DNA of 64,000 nt from Phycisphaerales bacterium (GTDB lineage Bacteria > Planctomycetota > Phycisphaerae > Phycisphaerales > UBA1924), in assembly GCA_029260345.1 (NCBI GenBank), contig JAJDDK010000001.1, positions 124,001 to 188,000 on the forward strand. The letters are read 5' to 3'. A program made the position numbers and the translations under genes. The notes under the pieces were generated by a model. It was given only the letters and a program-made list of their open reading frames with translations. It was not told the origin of the DNA and did not search any database. Positions 44,485-52,913 of the stretch are shown here, in pieces. Each line of letters opens with the position of its first letter. Within the stretch, counting starts at the first letter, position 1.

Positions 44485-45768
44485 CTACCGGGGCTGCGGT
44501 TCCCTCGTTGGGGGCGTTTCCGCGGTTTCGGCCGCCTCGGGAGGCGTCGGAGGGTCGTAATCGATGGGGATCTCGGTTCGAGGCTGCCGCATGGACCGGA
44601 TCCAGTCCACCGCCTGGCGGAACCGCCGCGAGTCCATTGACCGAAACGCGGGGCGCCAACCGTGTGTCTCAGGATGGGGAAAGGCCGCGTCATGCTGCGG
44701 CAGGCCGAGGTGCAGCAGCGGCGAGCGCTCGGGATTTTCGTAGTCGATCAGCGCTCGTCCGTCGGAGAGCGACTCCCGTTCGATGATGATGAAGTTGGTG
44801 TACGCCGCCCGCTCGGCGCGCGTGTCGCGGTTGTACAGCATGAGTTCGCCGGCTTCGACACCGCCATGACAGTTTGTCGTCGCGCATGAATTCACGAGCC
44901 ATGTGCTGTTGACCTGCAACCGGAATTGATCAAGCGAACCCGGCGACCCAAGAACTTTGACTTCACCGTAAAGATCCCGAGCACGCAGGCGGAACATCTC
45001 GGCAAGAATTTGCTCCGGCTCGCGCCGATGAAACGCTTCGCGCCCATCGCGCGACGTGGGGATCGCGGGGTCGTCGCCGTTCCGATCGAGGAACTTGTCA
45101 ATCGTGTCGCGGCTGATCAATAAGCGCGGCGATTCATTCAGATCCAGTTCCCACACCTTGAGAAGATTGACTTCCTCCTCGGAAAGCAATGGGAAATCGC
45201 CGGGCTTGAGCCGTTCAGCGCGGCGCACTGTGGGCGTCTCGGCCGGGCTGTCCGGCACACGGTCCTGCACTTCTTTGGCGCGAAGTTGTTTCTCCTGACG
45301 CACGATGCGCAGGAGCCGGATGGCTTCGGGGTTGTCCGGTTCAAGCGTCTGCACGTGCGCCAGATCCTGAAGCGCTTCGTCGTAGAGCCGATTCGCGCGG
45401 GACCATTCGATCAGCGCAAGCAAGCGGTCAACATCCGCGTTGTCGATCACAGTCCGCATTTCGTGGTACCGCTCGATCGCCGGGCGCTGCACGACAATGC
45501 GTTCCACGTCGGATGGCGGGATGCGTGTTTCCACCGACGCGATGCGCACGATGACGGCGTCTATGTCACGACGCACAAAGACGGCGCGCAACCGCTGACC
45601 GGACTTCAGCGTCACGATGACATCGGCGCCTTCGGGAACAGGCGGGAGTTGCATGGGGTCTGCCGGAACTGGTTGCTTCACCGGCTCGGCCGGTTGCACC
45701 GCCGCCGCCGTCCCGATCAGGGCGCACGTCAAGGCGAACAGGATGAGGAAGGGTCTCACGCGGGGCAT
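44485..45768 (-). CDS. Secreted protein with a possible CX4CH heme-binding site
   Basis: 427 residues from the ATG at 45,768, which directly precedes a signal peptide (MPRVRPFLILFALTCALIGT, cleavage after AAA near residue 23); an in-frame ATG at 45,816 has no better support. Residues 50-95 hold a small beta region (VIVTLKSGQRLRAVFVRRDI). At 295-301 the sequence CATTNCH followed by GG could be a variant CX4CH covalent heme motif; many planctomycete cytochrome-like proteins have a similar CATTNCHGG box. A C-terminal part with HPETHGWRPAFRS and FRQAVDWIRSM also resembles those proteins. A single-heme exported redox or binding protein is the best guess. The tail is Pro/Glu-rich. Confidence 0.75.
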   Translation of the reverse strand: MPRVRPFLILFALTCALIGTAAAVQPAEPVKQPVPADPMQLPPVPEGADVIVTLKSGQRLRAVFVRRDIDAVIVRIASVETRIPPSDVERIVVQRPAIERYHEMRTVIDNADVDRLLALIEWSRANRLYDEALQDLAHVQTLEPDNPEAIRLLRIVRQEKQLRAKEVQDRVPDSPAETPTVRRAERLKPGDFPLLSEEEVNLLKVWELDLNESPRLLISRDTIDKFLDRNGDDPAIPTSRDGREAFHRREPEQILAEMFRLRARDLYGEVKVLGSPGSLDQFRLQVNSTWLVNSCATTNCHGGVEAGELMLYNRDTRAERAAYTNFIIIERESLSDGRALIDYENPERSPLLHLGLPQHDAAFPHPETHGWRPAFRSMDSRRFRQAVDWIRSMRQPRTEIPIDYDPPTPPEAAETAETPPTREPQPR

Positions 45769-45866
45769 GCGTTTGGGATTGTCGGTCTTCTGGAGAGTCT
45801 GTCCAGCGGGGCTCATGTATTCGCACGGCGCCGGCAAGCGGTTCTCCCCGACCGTCAAACGAATCC

Positions 45867-46238
45867 CTACGCCGCCTTGGACTTCTGAATGGCTTCCTGG
45901 ATGCGATGGGCCAGGAGCGCGGGCGTGAACGGTTTGATGATGTAATCGTCCACGCCGGCCTTGATCGCCTCAACCACGTGGGCCTGGCTGCACTCCGTCG
46001 TGACCATGATGACGGGCGTCGTCAGGCTGATCTGGCGAAACGCCTTGATGAATTCGAGACCGTTCATCGTGGGCATGTTCCAGTCCAGCAGCACGACGTC
46101 CGGCTGGAAATTCGACAGGGCGCGCAGCGCGTCCTGTCCGTCGCTCGCCTCTTCGACCTGATCACTTTCAATCTGGTCGAGAATGGACTTGATCATGTCG
46201 CGCATGGTCTTGGAGTCATCGACGATGAGCACTTTCAT
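45867..46238 (-). CDS. cheY: CheY-type response regulator
   Basis: 123-residue stand-alone receiver domain. The acidic pair D7/D8, the phosphoacceptor D52 (VVLLDWNMP), T80 and K102 (DDYIIKPF) are all present. Phosphorylated CheY normally binds the flagellar switch. The start ATG at 46,238 overlaps the cheA stop by 4 nt and has GGAAGG about 6 nt upstream. It is the last gene of a cheB-cheW-cheA-cheY set. Confidence 0.94.
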   Translation of the reverse strand: MKVLIVDDSKTMRDMIKSILDQIESDQVEEASDGQDALRALSNFQPDVVLLDWNMPTMNGLEFIKAFRQISLTTPVIMVTTECSQAHVVEAIKAGVDDYIIKPFTPALLAHRIQEAIQKSKAA

Positions 46239-48337
46239 ATTGCACCTTCCTTGCCGTCCGAATGGACGCTGACCGGCCACGCCGCGAGTTCGAGAATGCG
46301 GGCCACATCGAGCACGAGCATGACATCGCCATTGGCGTCGATCGATGACACACTGAACGGCGCCGCTGCCATGAAACGTCGCGCCAGTGGCTTCGTCACA
46401 ATTTCCATGCGGCCTGCGAGTTCAGACACGAGCAGCGCCGCCCGGCGCCCATGCTGTTCCACAATCACTTCGAACCGCTCGCCATGGTCCGCCGTAAGAG
46501 GCGTCTCCAGGAGCTCTGCCAGCGAGATGCGCGGGACGCTGGACTGGTTTGCGGCGGCATTGATCCGGCCCGCTTTCACCACATTGGCTAGTGGAATGGC
46601 GTACGCCTCATCACCGACATTCACGATCAAAGCGTTCAGAATGGCGATCGTCAGTGGCGCGCGAATGGTCACCGTCGTTCCGCGCCCTGGGGTGGATTTG
46701 ATCTGCACCGACCCGCCAAGACGCTCCACACTTCGGCGCACCACATCCATGCCGACGCCCCGACCGGAAATGTTGGAGACCTGCCGCGCCGTCGAAAAAC
46801 CGGGAGCAAAAGTCAGCAGAAATGCGTCCTCGTCACTGAGCGTTTCCGCTTCGTTGTGATTCAGGATGCCGCGCTCGATCGCACGTTCAATGAGGCGCCG
46901 TCGATCCATGCCGCGCCCATCATCAGAAACCTGAATGACGGCAATGTCGCCGGATTGCGCCGCGCGAACTCGAATCAAGCCGTGGCGTGGTTTGCCCGCG
47001 GCAGTCCGTTCTTCCGGCGATTCAACACCGTGATCGACACTGTTGCGCAACAGATGCACGAGCGATTCGCCGAGCCCTTCGATAATGGAGCGATCGACTT
47101 CCGTTTCGGCGCCGTCGATCTCAAGCGTCACTTCTTTGCCGGATTCTGCGGCAAGATCGCGAATCACGCGCGGATACCGATTCAAGAGCGTGGTCAGCGG
47201 CTGCATGCGCACATGCATGGTCGCGTGCTGGAGATCGGCGGTCAGGCGATCCAGATCTTCCGAAAGCCTGATCACCTCTTCACGCACATCCCCCGGCGCA
47301 CCGGCAAGCGGTCCGGTCGGCTGGAGCAGACGCGCGAAGCTGTTCTTGCGAAGCACGAGTTCGCCCACGAGGTCGAGCAACGATTCAAGCCGCCCGACAT
47401 CGACGCGCACACTTCGAATTTCGCCGCTCGGACTTGTTCTCGCCACAGGCTGGTCGCGCTGGACGGCGATTGGTCCAGAGTCGCTGTGACCGGCCGCAGC
47501 GTCGCGCAAGAGTAATTCGTCGAGTTGAAGCCGCAACGGTTGCGGCAATGAGATGGGTTCCTGATTGGCGCTTACTGCCGCGACCTGTCCTTGCGCCCAT
47601 CGGAGCATTGGCAACATCACCGCCACGTACTCAGCGATGCGATCGGTGGCGGCCAATCCGATAGCGCCGCGCTTCAGCGTTGCGACGGATTCTTCGATCA
47701 GCGGCAATGCAAAAAACGCTGTCGTGCGAAGCAATCCATCACAGATCTCGACAACATCCTGCGACGCCGATGCACACAGCGCGGGCTGGCGCTCGGCCGC
47801 TTGCAAAGCACGCATCATGGCATCGAGTGATGTCGTGAAATCAGCCAATGCCGCCGCCAGAAGCGCCTGTCGATGATCAGGCAATTGATCAGATGCGGCT
47901 TCGATTGATTGGTTCGTGGCCGTCGCCGAGGCGCAGGCCTTCTCACTCCCGCGCGACGCGATGGTGGTTTGAAGTCGGTCCAGCAGCGCTGCGTCCGGCA
48001 ATTGAAGTTCTTCGCCGCGCTGCAATCGCGCCAGGCTGGTCCGCAATGACTCGCTTGCCTGAAACAAAGCGCTGATGAGTTCGCTCGCCAGCCCAGCGCC
48101 ATCGTCGCGCGCCGCTTCGAGCGCCGACTCTCCGGCGTGCGCCAACGTGACAATGGCCGTCAAACCCAGAAACGACGCATTTCCCTTGATGGTGTGCAGC
48201 GCACGCATCGCGACGTCCAGCGAATCCGCCGCGGCGCCGTCCGACTCCATCGAGAGCAGCGCCTCATCGAGATTCTGCAGGAGATCCTCCGACTCCAGCA
48301 GAAACTCGTTCAGGATGTTTGCGTCAAAGGCGTCCAT
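46235..48337 (-). CDS. cheA: Chemotaxis histidine kinase CheA
   Basis: 700 residues. The HPt domain carries the phosphorylated His at H48 (RALHTIKGNASFLGL). A long, Ala-rich middle section (about 115-310) replaces the usual P2 region. Dimerisation and catalytic parts follow: VDVGRLESLLDLVGELVLRK, then the kinase with LRNSVDHG (N box), DDGRGMD (G1) and GRGVGMDVV (G2). The C-terminal CheW-like domain (ILNALIVNVGDEAYAIPLAN, onwards) binds receptor and CheW. All catalytic motifs are intact. cheW lies 11 nt upstream and cheY overlaps by 4 nt downstream, so they form one transcription unit. Confidence 0.95.
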   Translation of the reverse strand: MDAFDANILNEFLLESEDLLQNLDEALLSMESDGAAADSLDVAMRALHTIKGNASFLGLTAIVTLAHAGESALEAARDDGAGLASELISALFQASESLRTSLARLQRGEELQLPDAALLDRLQTTIASRGSEKACASATATNQSIEAASDQLPDHRQALLAAALADFTTSLDAMMRALQAAERQPALCASASQDVVEICDGLLRTTAFFALPLIEESVATLKRGAIGLAATDRIAEYVAVMLPMLRWAQGQVAAVSANQEPISLPQPLRLQLDELLLRDAAAGHSDSGPIAVQRDQPVARTSPSGEIRSVRVDVGRLESLLDLVGELVLRKNSFARLLQPTGPLAGAPGDVREEVIRLSEDLDRLTADLQHATMHVRMQPLTTLLNRYPRVIRDLAAESGKEVTLEIDGAETEVDRSIIEGLGESLVHLLRNSVDHGVESPEERTAAGKPRHGLIRVRAAQSGDIAVIQVSDDGRGMDRRRLIERAIERGILNHNEAETLSDEDAFLLTFAPGFSTARQVSNISGRGVGMDVVRRSVERLGGSVQIKSTPGRGTTVTIRAPLTIAILNALIVNVGDEAYAIPLANVVKAGRINAAANQSSVPRISLAELLETPLTADHGERFEVIVEQHGRRAALLVSELAGRMEIVTKPLARRFMAAAPFSVSSIDANGDVMLVLDVARILELAAWPVSVHSDGKEGAI

Positions 48338-48348
48338 CGTGCGCTACA

Positions 48349-48837
48349 TCAACTTTCCTTTTCCGCAGCATGTTCGGCGCCGGCCAGCAGTTTGGCCGTA
48401 TCCACCACCACGACGATGCGCTCGTCGAACCACATGCGGCCCATCAAACTGAACTGGCGAGCACAATGGCTCGCGCAATCTGCGTCATCGCCAGGCTCAA
48501 GCGTTGTGGTTTGAAGCACACGATCAACGATGAGGCCGACGGCGTTCTCGCCATCGCGAACGATGATGAGCCGCGCGGCGTCGGCTCGGTCTTCCGTCGC
48601 AATCTCACAAAGCTCGCGAAAATCAATGAGCGGGATCACACGGCCGCGCACGTTTGTCGCGCCAACCACGCGCGGCGCCGCGTGGGGAACCCGTGTCACC
48701 TTTCCAACACGCGTCACCTCAAGCACATCAGTGATCTCAATGGCGCACAGCGCATCGCCGACTTCAAACAGCACCGCGCGCAGCGTCGGAGCGGGCGCTT
48801 CTGCATGCGAGTGAATGTCGTGCGTGGCTGCCACCAT
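48349..48837 (-). CDS. cheW: Chemotaxis coupling protein CheW
   Basis: 162 residues with the CheW double-barrel pattern: LRAVLFEVGDALCAIEITDV, VVGATNVRGRVIPLIDFREL and ARLIIVRDGENAVGLIVDRV, then IVVVVDTAKLLAG. CheW links receptors to CheA. No in-frame fusion to other domains is seen. It lies 130 nt downstream of cheB and 11 nt upstream of cheA. The ATG at 48,837 is the only start that gives a normal family length. Confidence 0.92.
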   Translation of the reverse strand: MVAATHDIHSHAEAPAPTLRAVLFEVGDALCAIEITDVLEVTRVGKVTRVPHAAPRVVGATNVRGRVIPLIDFRELCEIATEDRADAARLIIVRDGENAVGLIVDRVLQTTTLEPGDDADCASHCARQFSLMGRMWFDERIVVVVDTAKLLAGAEHAAEKES

Positions 48838-48967
48838 GCGCGGGCTCCAGCGTCCGAAAACGGCGGCGATCAGTGGCGACGGCGCGCCACGGACGCAATT
48901 GCCGCGCCCCAGTTCAATCGGTTCGATGAACGCCGTGATTCAGGCGACCGGGCGGCGATTTGACGAC

Positions 48968-50029
48968 TTACGCCGTGCGCGAAACCGCTGCCGGCGTCGC
49001 TTTGAGCGGTCGAATCGCCCCGATGGCGCCGCAGAGTTCCCGAGGCGACAAACGAGCAGTGGAAAGCTCCGCGTCGTCCACGGCTTTGGGCATGCCGTAG
49101 ATCACGCAGGTATCGGACGATTGCGTCAGGACAGCGCCGCCCGAGCGAACGATTTCGCGAGCGCCAAGCACGCCGTCATCGCCCATGCCGGTCAGCACGA
49201 CACCCAGCGTCTGGCCGGGGCATGCTTCAGCCGCGGTCGTGAACAATAGATCCACACTTGGCTTGAACATTGAATCAGATGGGTCGTCACTGACGCGCAG
49301 GAAGATGCGCTGCCCGGGAACGCGCCGTACGCGCGTTTGCCGTCCACCCGGCGCGATGTACACCGCGCCCGGATACAGCGGCATGCCGTTTTCCGCCTCA
49401 AGCACATTCACCATGCAGCGCGAGTTGAGCCGATCGGCGAGGCTCTTCGTGAACACCGCCGGCATGTGCTGCGCGACGACGATGGGCGCGGCGATCTGCG
49501 GCGACAGCGAAGCGACGATTGTTTCCAGCACCGGCGGTCCACCGGTGGAGGCGCCAATGACAACGAGATCAAAAACATCACGATGAAACGTGGTTTCGCC
49601 GCTGGCGCGATGGGCGTCGCTTGAACCTGCCTCCGCGCGGCTATCACCAATCGCTTTGATCTTCGCGATCAGTTCGTTGCGAATGGCGTGAATATCCAGG
49701 CTGACGTGGCGCGCGTCTTTGGCGACGAAATCAATCGCGCCGAGGCGCAGTGCGGCGAGCGTGTCGTTGCTGCCTTTGGTCGTCAGGCTGGAGACCATCA
49801 GCACCGCCGTCGGGCAATCCGACATGATGCGCTCGAGGGCGCCGAGGCCATCGAGTCGCGGCATGTGAATGTCGAGCGTGATGAGGTCCGGGCGCAGGAG
49901 CCGGGCTTTCTGGACGGCTTCTTCGCCGTCGCGCGCGGTGTCCACCACGACGAGTCCCGGCTCGCTTTCGATCAGGCGCGTCAGCGATCGGCGCATGAAG
50001 GCAGAATCGTCGACCACAAGAATCCGCAC
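48968..50029 (-). CDS. cheB: Chemotaxis protein-glutamate methylesterase CheB
   Basis: 353 residues from a GTG at 50,029 that has AGGAGGT 8 nt upstream. The receiver domain holds D8/D9-type acidic residues, phosphoacceptor D53 (LITLDIHMPRLDG) and the Lys in VAKDARH. The C-terminal methylesterase domain carries the catalytic triad: Ser in VIGASTGGPP, His in VVAQHMP and Asp in VVLTGMGDDG. It removes methyl groups (and deamidates) on receptors, giving adaptation. The family length is about 350 residues, so the much longer open frame upstream of this GTG is not used. No cheR is present in the window. Confidence 0.95.
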   Translation of the reverse strand: MRILVVDDSAFMRRSLTRLIESEPGLVVVDTARDGEEAVQKARLLRPDLITLDIHMPRLDGLGALERIMSDCPTAVLMVSSLTTKGSNDTLAALRLGAIDFVAKDARHVSLDIHAIRNELIAKIKAIGDSRAEAGSSDAHRASGETTFHRDVFDLVVIGASTGGPPVLETIVASLSPQIAAPIVVAQHMPAVFTKSLADRLNSRCMVNVLEAENGMPLYPGAVYIAPGGRQTRVRRVPGQRIFLRVSDDPSDSMFKPSVDLLFTTAAEACPGQTLGVVLTGMGDDGVLGAREIVRSGGAVLTQSSDTCVIYGMPKAVDDAELSTARLSPRELCGAIGAIRPLKATPAAVSRTA

Positions 50030-50194
50030 CGTGCGATACCTCCTGTGCGAGAAGGAGGGACCCCGCCGCGTGAACTCGTGGCGTGTCGAACCCCCCGCTG
50101 AGAAGTGATCGGACATGCGGGATGGCGGGTCCAGCGCCGCGTTCAGCGAGATAGGAGACTCAGATCGCCGCTGAAAGTCCCCCACGATTGGTTG

Positions 50195-50379
50195 TCCGAT
50201 AAAATGCGGCTTTTTAACCACTTACGGGGCTGGGGCGATCCAAATGCGCCATCACCCCCCGGCGAAAACAGGCAAAAATGGGTTTGCTTCGACTTGTGGG
50301 GATAGGTAGACTGAAGGCGACGTGTTTCTTCCCTCCTGCCCACCATACTTCCCCCGGTATGGTGGGTCTTTTTGTTTTT
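50195..50379 (+). ncRNA. Candidate small RNA upstream of cheB, opposite strand
   Basis: The segment ends in the strong terminator at 50,339-50,379 but contains no plausible coding region. Inside it are GC-rich stems (GGGGCTGGGGCG against CGCCATCACCCC; GGCAAA against TTTGCT). TCCGATAA at 50,195-50,202 resembles a sigma28 -10 element, although the -35 spacing is not standard. No known RNA family could be assigned. Confidence 0.3.
50339..50379 (+). terminator. Strong intrinsic terminator without an assigned gene
   Basis: CCCACCATAC (50,339-50,348) and GTATGGTGGG (50,357-50,366) form a perfect 10-bp stem with an 8-nt loop, followed by TCTTTTTGTTTTT. It works only on the plus strand, where no gene ends nearby: both flanking genes are on the minus strand. 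Confidence 0.85.
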
Positions 50380-50414
50380 GACGGCCGCGACCGCAGATAA
50401 AGCGGCTCATGCGG

Positions 50415-50816
50415 TCAGTCTCGAACCACTATCAGCCCGATCAATCCTTGTTCTGTCTGTAGCTCTGCGAGCAAGACGGTCTCGGGCGCTTCGGTCGCGA
50501 AAAAGCCTTCGCCGCGCATCGTTTCGCCGAATCGGTCGCGCAGATTGGATACCGGCACGCGAAACGTCTCCCCGACCTCGACGCTCTCTGTTGGAGCGCT
50601 GTACCAGGCATTGACCCATAAACGCCCCGCGGGCAGCGGCGAGGCCGTGGTGTTGGTGAACTCAACCGCGCCATCACGAACGGCGATCTGCACATCAACG
50701 GCGCCCGCGCGCTGCAGCGATTCCGGATAGCTCGGCCCCGGAACGGCCTTCGAGGCGCATCCGGTCAACAGCAATCCGATTGAAAACAACAGCAGGGTTC
50801 GAGCGATCATGCGCAT
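50415..50816 (-). CDS. Small lipoprotein of unknown function
   Basis: 133 residues with a classic lipoprotein signal (LLLFSIGLLLTGCAS, lipobox LTGC, Cys about residue 20). The mature part of about 110 residues is beta-rich (VDVQIAVRDGAVEFTNTTAS, GRLWVNAWYSAPTESVEVGE, TVLLAELQTEQGLIGLIVVR), possibly one immunoglobulin-like or related sandwich domain. No family is recognised. The start (50,816; an ATG two codons later is also possible) is only 12 nt from the divergent dus start. Confidence 0.75.
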   Translation of the reverse strand: MRMIARTLLLFSIGLLLTGCASKAVPGPSYPESLQRAGAVDVQIAVRDGAVEFTNTTASPLPAGRLWVNAWYSAPTESVEVGETFRVPVSNLRDRFGETMRGEGFFATEAPETVLLAELQTEQGLIGLIVVRD

Positions 50817-50828
50817 ATACTCGCGCCG

Positions 50829-52013
50829 ATGGGCTGCACTGGCAACAACGCGACGCCCCCCTCCCCCGGAATCGCCCCCGGCGCGGACTCAATCGACACC
50901 GCCGCGGTCGCGCGCCTGTTCCAAATGGACCCGCGTATTCCCGCCCTGGCGCCGGGCTTTGACGCTCCCTTTTTTCAAGCCGGTTTGGCCGGTTACTCCG
51001 ATGCCGCCATGCGGATCATCGCCCGCCGCTTTGGCTGCCCATTTTGCGTCACCGAAGCCCTGCTCGATCGCACCTTGCTCGCGGGAGGTCGCGGCTTCGC
51101 CAAAGCCGACCTCGGCGAATTGCACGACAACGTCCCCGGCGGCGAAGAGGATCACCCCCTCGCCGGCCAGATCATGGGCTCCGATCCGGATGAAATGGCG
51201 CGAGCCGCCGAAAAGATGGTGCGCTGGAATGCAACTCACGCGCCCGACGGCGCCGCGTTCCAGGCGATTGATGTCAACCTCGCCTGCCCAGTGAAAAAAA
51301 TCCGCACCAAAGCGCGCGGCGGACACTGGCTGCGCGACCCCGAAGGCGCCATTGAAATTCTGCAGGCCGTGCGCGACGCCGTCCCGGAACACATACCGGT
51401 CACGCTCAAAATCCGGCGCGGCAGCGACGATTCGCCAGAAGCGGAGCGAAACTTCTACGTGCTCTTTGACGCCGCGTACGAACTTGGCTGCGCCTGGGCG
51501 ACCGTGCACGGGCGCACGGTGGAGCAGAAGTACGTCGGCCCGAGCCGCTGGACGTTTCTGCGCGATCTCGTGAAAGCGCGGCCGGACCGCATCATCTTCG
51601 GCTCCGGCGATGTGTGGAACGTTCACGAAATCTTCCGCATGATCGAATACACCGGCGTGCATGCAGTGTCCGTGGCGCGAGGATGCATCGGCAATCCGTG
51701 GATTTTCCGGCAGGCGCGCCAAATGCTGGCGGGTGACGCTCCGACGGCGCCCACGCTGACCGAACAACGCGACGCACTGGAGCAGCATTTCGAGCTTTCC
51801 GTCGCGGTGAATGGTGAATACAAAGCGAGCTACGTCATGCGAAAGTTCGGCGTGCGTTTCGCGCAGCATCATCCGAACCACGACGCGGTGCGAAAGGGCT
51901 TTATCGCCGTCAACAGCATTGAAGACTGGCGCGCCGTGCTTGATGAAAACTATGGCGCGGCAGACGAGTTAGGCGAAATGAGCGCACCGATTTCGCAACT
52001 TGTTTCAAGCTGA
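50829..52013 (+). CDS. dus: tRNA-dihydrouridine synthase
   Basis: 394 residues. Dus enzymes reduce uridine in tRNA D-loops with FMN and NADPH. The TIM-barrel pattern is clear: PFFQAGLAGYSDAAMRIIAR, FCVTEALLDRTLL, AIDVNLACPVKKIRTKARGG with the catalytic Cys in NLACPVKK, ATVHGRTVEQKYVGPSRW and the phosphate site in FGSGDVWNVHEIF with VARGCIGNPWIF. Residues 1-32 are not conserved; a second ATG at 50,925 (MDPRIPALAPGF) is possible. TATACT at 50,816-50,821 would place the transcript start at or next to the ATG at 50,829, so the gene may be leaderless. Confidence 0.93.
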   Translation: MGCTGNNATPPSPGIAPGADSIDTAAVARLFQMDPRIPALAPGFDAPFFQAGLAGYSDAAMRIIARRFGCPFCVTEALLDRTLLAGGRGFAKADLGELHDNVPGGEEDHPLAGQIMGSDPDEMARAAEKMVRWNATHAPDGAAFQAIDVNLACPVKKIRTKARGGHWLRDPEGAIEILQAVRDAVPEHIPVTLKIRRGSDDSPEAERNFYVLFDAAYELGCAWATVHGRTVEQKYVGPSRWTFLRDLVKARPDRIIFGSGDVWNVHEIFRMIEYTGVHAVSVARGCIGNPWIFRQARQMLAGDAPTAPTLTEQRDALEQHFELSVAVNGEYKASYVMRKFGVRFAQHHPNHDAVRKGFIAVNSIEDWRAVLDENYGAADELGEMSAPISQLVSS

Positions 52014-52169
52014 TGTTGTCTCATTTTGCGATTCGGTTGTGCGCCTTGCGCGCACGCTGACTGAAACAAAGAGCAAAAATGCGAATTTATCCCCTTCATT
52101 GACGAGTCTCTTTCTTGAGCACGTGTGAATTCGATCCATCCTCGTGTCACCCAATCACGAGGAGGCCGC

Positions 52170-52913
52170 ATGATTCAAAATCGAACAAAACCACTGTTTT
52201 TCCTGACGCTCGCGGCATGGGCGCCGGTCGCTTGTGTCAGCCCGCGCGAGAAAGCGCCGGTCGCGCACTATCAACAGGAAGCGACGATGCGCCTCGCGGA
52301 GAACTATGCGCGAGATCTCGCCGCGCTCCGATCGCTTACATCGGCGCTCTCGCAAATTCAGGTGGAAACGACGCGGGCAGACATTGAAGCAGAACTTCTT
52401 TCGCTCTACGTCACTGCTTCAGGCGCGGCGGATGTCGAAGCACTTCGACAACGCATCGAAGCCGCCCCAAGCAATTCCGAATCTGACCCCCTGCTCGACG
52501 GAGTCCGCGCAGCGCGTATATCACCGGAGAAAGCGATCGCCTGGCTCGAAGACTTTGCGCTGGCGTGGCGCATGCATGCCGGCGTGCAGATTCGCGCGGG
52601 CCTCGTCGCTCAGCTCGAGCCCATGAAAAGGCTCGCATCGGCGCACGATGGTTTGCTTGAATCGCTCGATGCACACGCCGCCTTTATCCAGCGCCTCACT
52701 GCCGACGCTCTCGCGTCCGGCCTAGCGCTCGCACACGCCCATGTGCTCGAACGCGAGATTGCCGAGCCATCTCAAGCCGCATTACAGCGATTCTGGAACG
52801 AAACTGTCCTCGCGGAAGTGCGCGATCCCGAATCGCGGCGTTTGCTCGAAGGCCTCATTAACGATTTCGCGCCGTCATTGGCCGCGCCCAACACTTCGGA
52901 GGTCTCGCCATGA
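52170..52913 (+). CDS. Secreted or lipid-anchored protein of unknown function
   Basis: 247 residues from the ATG at 52,170, which has GAGGAGG 5 nt upstream. The N-terminus (LFFLTLAAWAPVACVSPREK) looks like an export signal, possibly a lipoprotein although the lipobox PVAC is atypical. The remainder is mainly helical (AENYARDLAALRSLTSALSQ, LAHAHVLEREIAEPSQAALQ). No family is recognised. It overlaps the next gene by 4 nt (ATGA), so the two products probably act together. Confidence 0.8.
   Translation: MIQNRTKPLFFLTLAAWAPVACVSPREKAPVAHYQQEATMRLAENYARDLAALRSLTSALSQIQVETTRADIEAELLSLYVTASGAADVEALRQRIEAAPSNSESDPLLDGVRAARISPEKAIAWLEDFALAWRMHAGVQIRAGLVAQLEPMKRLASAHDGLLESLDAHAAFIQRLTADALASGLALAHAHVLEREIAEPSQAALQRFWNETVLAEVRDPESRRLLEGLINDFAPSLAAPNTSEVSP

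Noticed and set aside
45906-46859. A 317-codon plus-strand open frame across cheY and cheA
   Set aside because: It is antisense to intact chemotaxis genes and has no family features.
50030-50221. N-terminal extension of CheB to 417 residues
   Set aside because: The GTG at 50,029 has an ideal AGGAGGT and gives the normal CheB length; the receiver domain starts there.
50253-50320. c-di-GMP (GEMM) riboswitch in the region upstream of cheB
   Set aside because: A faint resemblance (CAGGCAAA, GGTAGAC) does not fit the conserved core, and no gene follows on that strand within a suitable distance.
52039-52055. GTGCGC/GCGCAC hairpin after dus as a terminator
   Set aside because: No T-tract follows on either strand; only a stem-loop can be claimed.
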